Program-made: the position numbers and the translations under genes
DNA from: Glaciozyma antarctica PI12
Lineage: Eukaryota; Basidiomycota; Microbotryomycetes; Kriegeriales; Camptobasidiaceae
Direction of reading: 5' to 3'
Length of the DNA: 64,000 nt
Assembly: GCA_002917775.1 (NCBI GenBank)
Contig: KZ627161.1
Coordinates: forward strand, 1,894,432 to 1,958,431
The notes under the pieces: generated by a model
Database searches by the model: none
Seen by the model: only the letters and a program-made list of their open reading frames with translations
Told to the model about the DNA's origin: nothing
Shown here: positions 33,758 through 45,221 of the stretch, in pieces
Position numbering within the stretch: position 1 is the first letter of the stretch
Layout: the number at the start of each line of letters is the position of its first letter

Positions 33758-35140
33758 ATGATCATCCTGCTCGCAATCATCATCTCGCTCGCCTCTCCTG
33801 CCTTCTGCACAAGCTCTCTCGTCGGCGCCAAGGGCTCGAACCCCGCCGCGAAGGAAAGCAAGAACGCTGCAGCACCTTTCGTGCCTGGGGCAGTAGTGAG
33901 CTTGCGCGGGACGACGGAGAAGACGGTCCCTCTTCGAACCCACTCGCTCTACGCACGTACGTCCTTCGTCCTGCGCACGGCTGCAGCAGCCGCATACTGA
34001 CGGGTACAATGTGGGCTTGCAGCGTACGTGGATTCGGACCTGCAGAACCGGTGGTTCGACTTTGGCGGAAGTACCATCATCAACACGAACAAGCACGTCC
34101 GCCTCACGCAGGACCGCTCGTCGCAGGCCGGCTGGCTGTGGTCCCGCCTCGCTCTTGCGCCCAACTCGTACGAGATTGAGATCGAGTTCCGCGTCGACGG
34201 GAAGAGCAACACCATCTTTGGCGACGGGTTCGCCGTGTGGCTCACCAAGTCGCGCGCGGGGATGGGGCCGGTGTTTGGGAGCACAGATTACTGGGATGGA
34301 TTGGGCATCTTCTTTGACACCTAGTGAGTGGCGCCGAAGTTTGTGCAGGAAGCGGAAGAGAGCTGACGGGACCACCTAGCGCCAACTCGAGGCATCCCTA
34401 CTCGTTCCCTCGAATCTACGGCATCATGAACGATGGTACAAAGGCGTATGATGTAGGAAAGGACGGGAACGGACAGGAGGTTGGCAGCTGCTCCGTACGC
34501 TCGAGTTGTTTGGGTAAGTTGAGGGAGCAGGCGAGCTAACGAGCTGGGTGCATCGCGCAGCTTGACTTCCGGAGAACGGACGTGACGGCCAAGGCTCGTA
34601 TCACCTACTTCAAGGGCAAGTTCCTCGAGGTAAGTAGCTCACTAAACTTTGGCAGCAGAATTCAAGCTCACTAGCGCCGTCCAGCTTGCGATCCAGCACG
34701 ACAAATGGGACGAGTGGACGACCTGCTTCAGCGTAGAAAAGCTCGACCTTCCTTCGAATCCGTTCCTTGGATTCAGCGCGCACACTGGTGACGTGAGCGG
34801 TACGTCTTTCCGCATTCACGCTCACTGGCGAACGCTCAACTCCTCTCCGCAGACAACCACGACATTATCTCAATCACGACCAGCAACGTCGCGTATCACC
34901 CTCCTCTTCCGGGAGCCGTACGTCATTTTTGCACGCCCTGTATAGATCCGAGCTTGACGTTCGCTTCCTCCGAAGCAGCAGCAGAACAACACGAAACCAC
35001 CCCGGCGAGCGATCCCCGGCATGGCCGTCTTCTCCTTCATCTGGAAGCTCCTCAAATGGGCGCTACTTCTCGCCGCCATCGCTGGAGTAGTGATGGTCTT
35101 CCGAGCGTGGAAGGCGAAGCGGGATTCGAAGCGGTTCTAG
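33758..35140 (+). CDS. L-type lectin of the VIP36/ERGIC-53 family (ER-Golgi cargo receptor)
   Basis: These type I membrane lectins bind high-mannose glycans and escort glycoproteins between ER and Golgi. The ATG at 33758 starts a signal peptide (MIILLAIIISLASPAFC). The lectin domain follows: RWFDFGGSTIINTNKHVRLT, SQAGWLWSRLAL, IEIEFRVDGKS, IFGDGFAVWLTKSR, DYWDGLGIFFDTY, IYGIMNDGTKAYD, DFRRTDVTAKARITY, FSVEKLDLPSNPFLGFSAHTG and HDIISITTSNVAY. These include the acidic and Asn residues that bind calcium and sugar. After a short linker comes a transmembrane helix (LLKWALLLAAIAGVVMVF) and a short basic tail ending KAKRDSKRF, reminiscent of the VIP36 tail. Introns near 33957, 34323, 34490, 34630, 34800 and 34935. 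Stop TAG at 35138. Confidence 0.92.
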
Positions 35141-35222
35141 TCGATGGATGGAAGCAAAAGACCAACCCTCGGAAGCAGCTGTTCCTCTCGTGGTTCGTTC
35201 TCTGCTCCGGAAACTCTGCGCG

Positions 35223-36666
35223 TTAACACGACCAGACGTGTACGGTGTGATCGTAGAACGAGCAACTCGCCACTACGTCCTCCCCCTTCTCCGTCTGGCC
35301 CCCGCTCCAATCAACTCCGTATGCGAGCGACTCGTGCCCATCAAACTTGGCGTGCGTCTTCGGCTCAACGCTCCCGCTCCCTCCCAGCCCCTCGAAATCC
35401 ACGACGCGGAACCCGCCATGCATCGCTGCGACGAGCAATCGTTCGCTCCTGGTGGCGTGCCACTTGAGGCGCCAGATTCCTCCACCGACGTCGTGGTCGA
35501 ACAGCGGGACGAGAGGCTTTCGGCGGTCGAAGAGTCGGACGTGGGCGTCGTAACTGCGACGAGGGGTCAGCGTGCGGCGCGCGAGAAGCAGGAAGGGCTG
35601 TACCTTCCGACGGCGAAAAGGTTTTCGAGGAGAGGATGGCTTTGGATCGTCGTCACGCCGCCTTCGAACCTGTTTACAAAGTTGGAATGAGCGAGAAAGC
35701 TCTTGAGCTCCGAGAAGAAAGGACCGCACCGCTTGTTCACGAAGGTCGGCTGCTCGCAACCCTGTCGCAGATCCCAGCCCTTGAGCTTGCAATCGTCACC
35801 ACCTGCACGTCATGATTCAGTGGAGAAGCAAGAAGGAGGACGTAGCGAACGCACCAGTCCAAACTGTGTTGGGCTCCCAGCAGTCGAACGCTGCGATCCA
35901 CGGCTCAAAGTCATGAGCCTCCCACGTCGAAGTAACGGAGAGCTCCGTCTCTCCGCCCAGAGTGCAGATCGATCCATTTGAGAGGGAGACGACGATGCTC
36001 GCGGGGCTGAAAGTTGGACATCAGCTGCGAAGGAGATCGAGGGAGGGAAGTTCGTACCCAGCTTGTGCTCGACGGTTCGACCAGTCGAGGGAGAGGCAAA
36101 GTGTCTTGGCGTCTGCGCACTCGATGATCTGCGTCGGCGAGAGAAGTCCCTGCTCAAAAGAAGGAGCGTTAGGGAGGCGAGGAGCAGCCAGGTCGCTTGA
36201 CGCACAGTGGTATCGTCCAGGCCGTGCAGCTGGACTCTACCTTCAGCGTCGGCAATCGCCAGAGTCTTCTTATCGTTCCAGCGCGACGTCGACCTGCAAG
36301 TCCGTCAGTTGAGCCCGAAACGAAGGCGGCAAGGGAGCTCACCACTTCATGTCCAGAATCGCCGGCCCCTCGAACCGTTGAGCTTCTCGCCTGCACCCAA
36401 GCTCATTCAGCCATCATAATAACGCCCCAAAGCGTCGACAAAGCTCACAAGCTCCCTCCCTCCGCATCAATCTCGTACAGCAAGCACCTCCCGTACCGCT
36501 TCACCGTCGGCGCCTTCTTCTCCTCCCCCTCCTCCAGGACGACGCTCGACTCGTCCTTCTCAATCTGGTATGACCCGCAGGCGAAGAGGAGGGGGTTGTC
36601 GGGACAGAACTCGATCGCGTCGGCGGAGTAGACGGTGTCGACCGTGGAGAGCGATTTTGCGTCCAT
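35223..36666 (-). CDS. DPH7: Diphthamide biosynthesis protein 7 (diphthine methyl ester hydrolase)
   Basis: Dph7 is a WD40 protein that removes the methyl ester from diphthine on elongation factor 2, allowing the final amidation by Dph6. The ATG at 36666 gives MDAKSLSTVDTVYSADAIEF, then CPDNPLLFACGSYQIEKDES and KRYGRCLLYEID, close to the family start. WD-type strands follow: ILDMKW, TLAIADAEGRVQLHGLD, SIVVSLSNGSICTL, WIAAFDCWEPNTVWTGGDDC, LKGWDLRQ, GGVTTIQSHPLLENLFAVGS, YDAHVRLFDRRK, GGGIWRLKWHATRSERLLVA, AMHGGFRVVDFEG and DDVVASCSFYDHTVHVWSC. Introns near 36445, 36340, 36150, 35990, 35840, 35690 and 35560. Stop TAA at 35223-35225. Confidence 0.9.
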
Positions 36667-37115
36667 TCGCGGGAAGCAGAGGAGGGGAGAACGGTGCAAG
36701 GACGTGCGGGTGTCGAGTTGGCGGTGGGAGTACGCGAAATACGCAAGCAGTGTCCGAGCGAGGTGGTGGACGAGGACGAAGAGGGATCGAGTTCGCGACA
36801 CGCGAAGTCAACGCGAAGTCCTCTGTTCTCTCTCCGCGAGATTTCTCGCCGACGCCCAAGTAGTTTTCGACTTTCGCCTCCCAGGAGGTTTGTTTTGCAA
36901 GAGAAGGATCTAGATCGGACGCGCACTATGACGGAGAGTGAGAGAGGGAGAAGAAGTGAGGGGGTATCGATGGGTGGGGGGGTTTAACGAGATCGGAGAG
37001 AGGACTATTCATGATGATGAGCTAACAGCAGTGTAAAAAAGGTGGTGCACGTAAGGTGCCTAAACGAGGTAAGGTAATGGGGAGGCGAGAACGAGGGAGA
37101 AAGGCGAAGGAGCGA
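36667..37115. other. Intergenic between KAP104 and DPH7
   Basis: About 450 bp between two genes on the minus strand, made of the DPH7 promoter and KAP104 3' flank. No gene or repeat seen. Confidence 0.5.
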
Positions 37116-40100
37116 TCAAATACCGTACCGCTCGCGGAGCCGCGCGACGATAGGTGCTGGGAGCTGCGAGAGCTGCGCTTCCCATGCTGAGGGTTCCGTC
37201 ATGCCCTTGAAGGCGACGAGGATCTGTACACTGCGAGTCAGCACCTGCGCGCGGCGGGACGGGCGAGGAAAGAACGTACGGTCCTGAACATGTCGTTGAG
37301 CTGCTCTGAAGGTCGTGTCCAGCGAGCGATGGCGTTGAGGAAATAACCAAAGGACTACGCATCGTCAGCACCATCTTCATTTGCACTCAGCCACGAAATA
37401 CTTACTGTTGATACGCCGTTAGGGTTGAGCTGAATCGCCGCGCAGATTCCCCTGAACGCCGAATCCTTCTCCTCATTATCCTTAATCTCCGCCAACGCCG
37501 TGCACCTGCGACTCTATCAGCCCCGATCCCTTCCTCAAGCGCGGACGGACTCACCAAGCGCTAACGAACACCTGCAAATGCGGCGCAACAATCTCGGGGC
37601 ACACAATCGCCAACCGCCCAATCGTGACCGCCGAGTTCTCCGTCAAGCTCCTCGCCGCCTTGGCGCTCAACAGCACCGGTACGATCCTCTCCATGAGGGG
37701 CTGAACCCACGGCTCCATGTCCTTGCCCGCCTGCAGCGCGATCTCGCCCGCTGCCCACGCGGCGTTGTTGCAAACGCTGATGTCGGCGGGGCGGGGCTCG
37801 ATGTCGATGTGCGCGATGAGGCCCGGCATGAATTCGGGGAGGAGAGGCTTGAGGATCGGGAAGCACGAGATGGCCGTGTCGCCGAGGAGGGCGTACGAGG
37901 ATTGGCGAACGGGAGGGTGAGGGTGCTGCGGTCTCGAGTTCAGTCGCTGCTCGTTTCGGAGAGAGAAAAGGACGTACTTGGAGGCAGATGGCGAGGAGGT
38001 TGAGGACGGGCGGGTCGCTAGCCCGGTACAGCTCCGTGATGCTCGTGTTGAGGCCCTGCGTCAAGCCCGAAAGCAAATCGAGCGAGACGATGAGGAACGT
38101 CTTGTCGGGCTCATCGTACTGCGCCGGGTTGGAGCGGTAGTTCTGGAACTCGACGAGCGACTGCCGGACGATGCGCACGCAACGCTCGAAGACGGGTTGG
38201 GCGTAGGGGATGAAGCCTTGTCCGATGGCGATGACGACCGAGGAAAGGCACTGCGCCTGGCGTCAGCTGCGTTCCTGGGAGAAGAAGAAGCGGAAGACGA
38301 ACCTCGAGGAGAGGAATGAGATCAGGATCTCCATCCTGGAGCTGACCCCAGCGCGCGATGAGCGGGGGCATGAGCAAGTCGATGTAGGGCTTGTTGTTGA
38401 GTGCTGAGCCGACTGCGTCCGCAAGCGTTCCGATAGCGTCGTAGAGAATGAGGAGGTTCTTCTGCTGGTACTTGTTGAACGCAAAGACGAGGTTGCCGAG
38501 GATGGATCCAAGGAAGGGCTCGAGCTCGGCGCCGGCCTCCTCCTCTAGCGTGGCGAAGGCGGAGCAACCAGCTTCTTGAACGCGCTTGTTGTTGTCGAGG
38601 CACATCTTGAGAAGCTAAAAGAATCGCGGTCGTCAGCGGTGAGGAGAGAGAAGCAGCGAGAGGGAACGCACGCCCTCCATGGCGGGAACGAAGAACTGCT
38701 GCTTGTGCTCGGGCGTAGCGTCCTCCTTGATCGTCCAGCTCGAATAGCGACCTATTGTCCAGCAAGTAATTGATCGCACGAGAGGCTGCGACGAGAAGGT
38801 CAGCTTCGCAGTCATGAGCCGGGAAAGTCAAGACGCACCTTGGGGTCGGAGAGAGTGCTAATGAGGAAGTTCATGAGGATGGGAAGATGGGGTTCGATAC
38901 CAGTGATGCAGCCTGCGCACAACCAGCTCGTCAGTCCGTGCTCGAAGCGAAAGGAAGCGACGAAAGCGTACCTTCTGCGATAGCACCGAGAGCAAGGATT
39001 CCACTCTCGCGATCCAGCCAGTCGGCCGAGAAGAGCTTCTCCTTGAGGTACGGCAGAAGAACCTCCATCATCTCCGTCTCGAACGCGACCGCCATGACAT
39101 CGAGCGCGGCGGCCGAGCACTTGCGGAGGTTCCACTCGGTGTACGCCTCGTCGTCGTCCTCGTCTTCGTGATCGCTCTCGTCGCTCTCATCGTCGGCCTC
39201 CTCGTTCGTCCGACTCTTGCCTCCTCCTGCTGCTGTGCCCGCAACGTCCTCGGCCCGCTCGTTCGTGTGCGTCTTGGACGAGAGGAGATGAGGCTTGATG
39301 TCGCTCGCCTTGTCGGGTACCGCAGCGTCGTCATCTCCGCCATCGAGGATGATGATGTCGTCCTCGGAGTAGATCATGCACTCGAGGAGGACGGGAATGA
39401 CCTTGGGGAGGTACGGGCGAAGTTGGTGCACGAGTTCCGGGTCCTCGGCGAACGTGAGCCAGAACTCGCACGCCTCGAGCGCGACCTCCTCGTCGTCATT
39501 GTCCTGCGTCGAGAAGAGCATAAAGTCGACGACAGAGCCCATGTGCGGGACGAGGACGTCCGGTCGAGTCGCGAGGAGCTGGACCAGCGCTTGGCAGACC
39601 GTCTTGCGGACGTCCGAGGATTCGTCGGACGCGTGCTTGAAGAGCGCGACCATAAAGGGCTCGAGGTGGAGAGTGAGGGCGTTGTTGTCGGGAGAGATGA
39701 ACTGGATCGTGCAGCTCAGGGCGTGGGCGCGGATCTTGGGGTACGGCGAGTCGATGTGGGTGAGGAACTTGGGGATCATAAAGTCGAGAGGACGCGTGCC
39801 GCCGACTTCCATCAGCTCGAGTTTCTTGGGGATGTCCTGGCAGAGCTTGTCGAGAGTGCTGAAGGCTCCCTGTGCAAGTACGAAAGCCCGTCAGCTGCCG
39901 TCCTCCCTTCCTTCTTGCCTGCGGTCACTCTCCACTCTTCCAGCTGTTTCTCCAGCATTCTCTCCAGGTCTCTCCAGGAACGCAGTTCTCCATCTCCGAA
40001 TCTGGCTCCCTCGGACCCCCTGCTCTTCCTCCGGCTCCCTCCAGCTCAGCTCCCTCTCCCGCTCCCTCTAGCCCTCTGCTTCCCCACTCCCTTGCACCAG

Positions 40101-40643
40101 ATTCACACACGCACAACCACCCACCTCTTGTGCTGTCCGCTCGGGAGAATCCACTAGCGCCATGAGCTGCTGAAGGGCTTCGGGCCAGTTCGCAGGGCCG
40201 AGCTCGACGATGAGAGTATCGATGACGGTCGAGACGGTGTTGCGGATCATAGGGACGGGGTCTCCGATAGCGCTAAAGATGTGGGCCTTGACGTAGGCGA
40301 CGACTTGGGCGGGGAAGGCCTCGAGGCGCATCCGGATGTTGTTCTTGATCTTCAGGCCTGCCATGGATCGGACCGTGTCGTCCTCGGAGGGAAGTTGGGT
40401 GAGGACGTAGGTGAGGTAGTTGTTGTAATCGGGGATCTCATTGAAGGATTCAAGGCGCTGCGAAAGGGAGGGTGGGAGGAGAGAGGGCGTAGGCGCGGAG
40501 ATGAGCTCGTCGTCTCCTTCTCTTCAACGCCGGATGGAACGCACCTTTTGAACTTGTTCCTGGACTGCCGTGTTTGAGGCGCTCGAGTTGCGTAGGCACT
40601 GCAGTAGCTCGTCCAGGCCTTGAGGCTGAGGCTGCCAGGTCAT
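37116..40643 (-). CDS. KAP104: Karyopherin beta-2 / transportin (Kap104)
   Basis: Imports proteins with PY-type nuclear localisation signals, such as hnRNPs, releasing cargo on Ran-GTP binding. Start ATG at 40643 ([20 protein letters not shown]). HEAT repeats run throughout: [81 protein letters not shown] and [20 protein letters not shown]. An acidic loop ([20 protein letters not shown], about 39130-39190) matches the long H8 loop that couples Ran binding to cargo release. Further repeats include [18 protein letters not shown] and [20 protein letters not shown]. It ends [15 protein letters not shown] with TGA at 37116-37118. Introns lie near 40540-40460, 40120-39875, 38970-38915, 38845-38790 and several more downstream. 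Confidence 0.93.
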
Positions 40644-40897
40644 TGCTGGGCTGGGCGAAGGCGGTTCGAACTGAAGTTGGGCTGGCGCGGAGAGTGTCGG
40701 CGGGCGTTGGGCGTAGCTTAGCTGTTACTCGTCGTCTTCGCCGTCGTCGTTGCTGTCGCCTTTGAGCTCATCGTCTCCGACTAGAAAAGTTGGCGCGGGG
40801 AGCGAGCAGCGAGTGCTACCGAGATACTAGCAGCTCAACTCGGGCCTGTGCTGGCTTCGGTGAGCGACTCTCTCCCCAGCTTTGGAACAGGAAGGGA
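40644..40897. promoter_or_regulatory. Divergent promoter between KAP104 and ORC2
   Basis: A 254-bp gap between two divergent genes. No distinctive site is seen. Confidence 0.4.
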
Positions 40898-42375
40898 ATG
40901 GCGCCTAAACTCAAGCGAGCTCGTACAGACGATTCTCCTACAAAGGGAAAGGGAAAGGGCAAGGCGGCGTCCTCGAAACCCCAGCTCAAACGACGCGCTA
41001 GCTCTCCCTCACGCGCTCAACGCACTTACAACGACGAGGACTCGGAAGGAGACGACGACGACGACGGTGGAGAAGGTGAAGAGGAACCCCAGCAAGCTTC
41101 GTTCGTAACGGCTTCCTCGGGAGACGCCTACTTGATCGCCTCGGCTTCGACCTCCAAGACCAGCGACACTTTCCTCTTTTACTTCTTTTCTCCTCCGCTT
41201 TAGCCTCTCTTCTTTCGCCTCCGCCCTAGCCGCCTTCGACACTTCCACTCAACCAGCTCTAGTAGCTCAACGCGAGGCGATCGAGGCCAAGGAGGAGAGC
41301 TACGAGCTCAAGTTCCCCAAATGGCGCTACGAGCTCTCGCAGGGCTACTCGATCCTCCTGTATGGGTTCGGATCAAAGCAGCGCATCGTACAGGCGTTTG
41401 CGGACGAGGCAAGGAAGAGGGGGAACGTGGTGATGGTGAATGGGTTCGACGCGACGCTGGGATTCGGCGATATCGTTGGCGCGCTCTAGTAGCTCGTGAC
41501 GCGCGACGGAGGAGGGGGAGGGGGAGACTACGCGGGGGAAGAAGAGCCCTAGGAAGGGCAAAGGGAAGGCGACACCGTCCAAGCCCGTGGCACGAGGTGC
41601 AGTGGCCCCAGCCCCAGTCTCCGCCATCGAAGGCCGCGTCCGTCGACTCGTGGCCTCCCTCCCTCCTCCCAGCTCGACTACCCGACCTATCTACCTCCTC
41701 ATCCACTCGCTCGACGGCCCCGCCTTCCGCAATCCCAAGACCCTCTCCCTCCTTTCCCTCCTCGCCTCCCACCCCTCGCTCCACCTCCTCGCCTCCGTCT
41801 CGCACATCCGCTCCGCCCTCCTCTTCCCCACCTCCCTCGCTACTGCCCGCCCAGATCCAAGCGGCGACCAACGTTCTCTCAGCCTAATCTACCACGCCTG
41901 CCCTACTCTCCGTCCCTCCCCTCTCCCCATCCTCAACTCCACCTTATCCCTCCTCCTCCCTCCAGCCCTCTTTCCACCCCCTACGACCTCCACCACGATC
42001 CAAGCCCTCTCAACCGCCTCAGCAACTCACGTCCTCGTCTCCGTCTCTGCCCGCTCAAGAACCCTCTTCTCCCTCCTCGCGACCTCCCAACTCTCCCTCC
42101 CTCCCTCGCACACTCTCTCCCCACCCTCCCACGCCCCTTCTCCCTCTTTCGCCACCCTCCTCAATGCCCTCAAAGCGAGTGCGACGGATAAGATGGTGGC
42201 GAATTCGAACGAGCAGGTTGAGGCGCTTTTGGCGGAGTTTGTGGACCATGGAGTGGTGAGGAGGGGGCTGGTACCGCCTGTGGGGAGGGAGGATGAGGAT
42301 GATGGCGGGGAGTGGGTGTGGATACCGTTGGGGAGGGAGGAGTTGGAGGAGGTGGCGGAGGGGTTGGAGGAATGA
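40898..42375 (+). CDS. ORC2: Origin recognition complex subunit 2
   Basis: Orc2 is part of the six-subunit complex that marks replication origins and loads MCM. The ATG at 40898 starts a basic, disordered segment (MAPKLKRARTDDSPTKGKGK) with an acidic stretch. Then come SSGDAYLIAS, AAFDTSTQPALVAQREAIEA, KFPKWRYELSQGYSILLYGF and GSKQRIVQAFADEARKR, which match the Orc2 AAA+-like core (YEL-x-GFSLL-x-YG-x-GSK), then IYLLIHSLDGPAFR and the C-terminal winged helix (ALLAEFVDHGVVRRGLV). Two problems: the frame moves by one base near 41165-41205, and two adjacent in-frame TAG codons at 41487-41492 interrupt it just after GFGDIVGAL. Removing 41475-41511 (37 nt, GT...AG with a CGTGAC branch-like site) would restore the frame. 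Stop TGA at 42373. Identity strong, exact structure uncertain. Confidence 0.85.
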
Positions 42376-42466
42376 GCAGAGGGGACGAGCAGAGGGATGT
42401 CAGTGCGTAACGAATGTTGTTGGGCTGCGGATTGCGGTGCGATGGAATCTACTGCTTCGGGGGAGG

Positions 42467-43150
42467 CTAGAGGTATACCGCTGCTGTTGTCGAACGAGGC
42501 TTCGGCGGCGCGGCTTGCGGAATCGGGGTTGCGACGACCACTGGAGCCACCACCTCTCTCACAGGCTGCACCACCTGCACCTTCTCCTTCCCCATTGCCT
42601 TATCCTTCGCCTCGGCATCCGCATCCCGGAACACTGCGTTGATCCATCATCAGCTCCTCTCCTCCACCGCCGACGAGAGACGAGAACGCACCTTTCTCCC
42701 AATCCGTCTCATCCTTCTCATCCTCCCATTTCTTCCCCTTCTTCCCAAAGAACACCTCCCCCCACTCAACCTTCTCCTCCTCCTTCCTCTCCACCTCCCT
42801 CCCCTTCCCCCTCCCCAACCCGACCAACTCCAACTCCCTCTCCACCTCCTCCTCCCCCAACCCAGCCCCGTCTCTCAACCGCTCTACAAGCGACTCGAGT
42901 ACCGATCGTTGCGCCTCGAGAGACCCGACCTGAGCGGCGTGACGCGAGTGCGAGTGCCCGAGGTTCAGAGCTAGGGAGGTCACGGTCGAGAGGAGGAGGA
43001 AGGGGTATAGAGTTGATAGGGTGAAGTAGGAAGGGCGTTGGGGTGGGGAGGCCTGCGGGGTTGTTAGTGGGGAGGCGTGGCGGGAGGGCGAGGACGAACG
43101 GAGGAGGAGAAGCGCGGGTGCGGGAGACGGAGGCGTGGACGGGGGACCAT
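42467..43150 (-). CDS. Small probable mitochondrial single-pass membrane protein
   Basis: I do not recognise the family. Spliced by eye, the ATG at 43150 gives MVPRPRLRLPHPRFSSS, joined through a 47-nt intron (branch CACTAAC, acceptor CCGCAG) to ASPPQRPSYFTLSTL. The first 17 residues are basic without acids, typical of a mitochondrial presequence. One hydrophobic helix follows (LYPFLLLSTVTSLALNL), then a coiled-coil-like region (AAQVGSLEAQRSVLESLVER) and a Lys/Glu-rich stretch with VEWGEVFFGKKGKKWEDE. A second intron near 42695-42640 joins TDWEK to VFRDADAEAKDKAMGKEK. It ends RSTTAAVYL with TAG at 42467-42469, about 185 residues. Starts of this gene and BUD32 are 169 bp apart, head to head. 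Function unknown. Confidence 0.7.
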
Positions 43151-43319
43151 GGTAGAGTGCTGGTGCGGTAGAGTGGGAGTGTGCTGGGCCTTGGGTTCAG
43201 CGGGGCTTGGGGAGCTGAGAGCTGAGCTGAGTGGAGTGGTGGAGCAGAGATAGCAAAGACGAACGACGAACGCGCTCTTCGCTCCTTCGCCTCCCCCTTC
43301 CCCAGCAGAGTCCCCAGCA

Positions 43320-44419
43320 ATGACTCGCTCCTCCTCCAACGCCTTCGCATCCACATCCAAGCTCCCGGCTCCCCTGCTGGAGCTCATCTCCACCGCCCAG
43401 CTCATCAAGCAAGGCGCCGAAGCCGTTCGTCCTCCTCCCCTCTCTCCGCCCCTCTGACCCCCCTCCTCGAAACAGAAAGTCTACAAAGCCACTCTCTACC
43501 CCTCCCCCACCCAAGCCCTCGCCACTACTCCCTCCACCCCGCTGATCCCCGTCCTTCTCAAGCACCGTTTCCAAAAGACCTACCGACACCCAACCCTCGA
43601 CGCCCTCCTAACGCGCCAGCGATTGACTTCCGAAGCACGCGCGTTGGTACGGTGTAGGAAAGCGGGAGTGAGCGTACCGGGGTTGAGGGTGGTGGATGTT
43701 GGAGAGGGGGTACTGGGGATTGAGTGGGTGGAGGGGTGGAGTGTTAGGGAGGTGCTGGGGGGTGGACAGGATGACGATGAGGGGGTTTGGCAGGAGGGAG
43801 AGGAGGGAGAAGAGGAGGAGGAGGATGTGCAGGCGTTGTTGAGGGGGCGAGGGGTGGAGGAAGGTGAGTGCTGCGCTGGCTTGGTCTTTGGGCAGAAGGG
43901 GTGGGAGCTGATGGCGTTGGGCAGATTCGCTACTAGAGGCCATAGGGAGGGAGATTGGCAAGATGCATCTGGCGGACGTGATCCATGGAGACCTTACGAC
44001 GTCCAACATGATGGTTCGCCTCCTGGAGCCTTCCACCAACTCGCTCTCAACAGATGGCGCTCCGGAACGCGCAGCTCCAGTGTTCGAAGTCGTACGGCCT
44101 CCTCTCTCCTCATCTTGTCGCACGAAAGGCTCACACTCGCGTCCTCGGCTAGGTCATGATCGATTTCGGACTCTCCTCGACCTCCTCCGTCCCTGAAGAC
44201 CGCTCCGTCGACCTTTACGTCCTCGAGCGTGCCTTCTCCTCCACCCACCCCGTCCCTCTCCTTCCCTCTGGCGAAGAAGGCATACCGCATTTCGATCGAG
44301 TGCTGGAGGGGTACAAGGCTGCGTTGCTGGAGTTGGGGAAAAAGGGGGATTGGGCGAGAGTGGAGAAGAGGTTGGAGGACGTTAGAGGGCGGGGGAGGAA
44401 GAGGAGTATGATCGGATGA
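43320..44419 (+). CDS. BUD32: EKC/KEOPS complex kinase Bud32 (PRPK/TP53RK)
   Basis: Bud32 is the small atypical kinase/ATPase of KEOPS, which makes the t6A base on tRNAs reading ANN codons. Start ATG at 43320 (MTRSSSNAFASTSKLPAPLL). LISTAQLIKQGAEA is joined through an intron to KVYKATLYPS, the glycine-poor ATP loop of this family. VLLKHRFQKTYRHPTLDALL, RQRLTSEARALVRCRKAG and LGIEWVEGWSVREVL follow. A 66-nt intron near 43862-43925 leads to SLLEAIGREIGKMHLADVI, HGDLTTSNMM (catalytic HGD) and, after another intron, VMIDFGLSSTSSVPEDRSVD (DFG motif), LYVLERAFSSTHP, and a basic C-terminus GRGRKRSMIG. An acidic insertion (QEGEEGEEEEEDVQ) lies in the middle. Stop TGA at 44417. Catalytic residues intact. 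Confidence 0.93.
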
Positions 44420-44705
44420 GAGGAATCGAGGATTTTGGAAAGTGCGTGCGAAGGAGGGTGTGCGGCCTCGGACTTGCTTCGACGTTCCTTCGTTCCTCAG
44501 TCTCTCGTCGTTGTTGCTCTCTCTGTTCTCTCCCTACCGACACAAACCGATGCAGTTCAGCAGCTGCTCGTTACCTCTATTCGGAGGCCTCAGTGTATGC
44601 TTAATCTCGTCACCTGTCCGAGGAGGTCGCGTGCCCTGTTCTATCTAGCGCCTCTTGACCCTCGACCTCATCCAAAGGACAAGAATACACAACAACAGCT
44701 CAACC

Positions 44706-45150
44706 ATGTCCGACGCAGCAGCCCGACTCTCCACTCCTCGCTCCTCTCGCCCCTCGACTCCCCGTCCAGGCACTCCCAGCGGTCCGCGGACGGTAGTCAA
44801 CATGGCCGACGACTTTGTCAAGGTATGTTCTGCCTCCCTCCTCCCTGTACCATCTAACTCGTCCCTCCAGAACCCGCCGAACGTACGTCCTTCCCCGAGT
44901 CACCACTACAGCTGATCTGACGCTGGGAGTAGAACCTGAACTTGCGGGATCCGTCCGAGCAGTCTCGCGCGAACGACTTGATTGGAGTCGAAGGGACTGT
45001 TCCGGTGAGTCCTTTGAAACGCTGGAGAAGGTGGAAGAGCTGATGTGGGTTGAGGAGGCGGGGGTGGAGGCTCAGAGCAAGGAGGAGATTGCGAGGATCA
45101 GGGAGATGGCGGAGAAGCTGGAGCGGAAGAGGGGTGGGAAGGGAGAGTGA
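44706..45150 (+). CDS. Small protein of unknown function with a 12-nt microexon
   Basis: I do not recognise it. Four exons join to about 91 residues: 44706-44822 (MSDAAARLSTPRSSRPSTPR...MADDFVK), a 12-nt exon at 44871-44882 (NPPN), 44933-45004 (NLNLRDPSEQSRANDLIGVE...TVP) and 45076-45150 (SKEEIARIREMAEKLERKRG...). Each junction has good splice sites (donors GTATGT, GTACGT, GTGAGT; branch sites CTAAC/CTGAT; acceptors CCAG, GTAG, TCAG) and the frame is kept. The N-terminus carries several S/T-P sites that proline-directed kinases could use; the C-terminus is a charged helix. No signal peptide or membrane segment. Confidence 0.6.
44871..44882 (+). other. 12-nt microexon (NPPN)
   Basis: AACCCGCCGAAC lies between a CCAG acceptor and a GTACGT donor and encodes four residues in phase 0. 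Skipping it would keep the frame. Confidence 0.55.
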
Positions 45151-45203
45151 AGGAGCGGGTGCTGTAAATTAGCTGAGAAGAAGTCGTTTCCCCCCTTGAG
45201 AAC

Positions 45204-45221
45204 GTCGTCGTCGTCGTCGTC
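45204..45221. repeat. (GTC)6 microsatellite
   Basis: Six GTC units in the 202-bp gap between two small genes. Confidence 0.85.

Noticed and set aside
39168-40157. 329-codon + strand frame inside KAP104
   Set aside because: Antisense shadow of the HEAT-repeat exons; rich in Val, Glu, Asp and Arg as expected from reverse-complemented codons.
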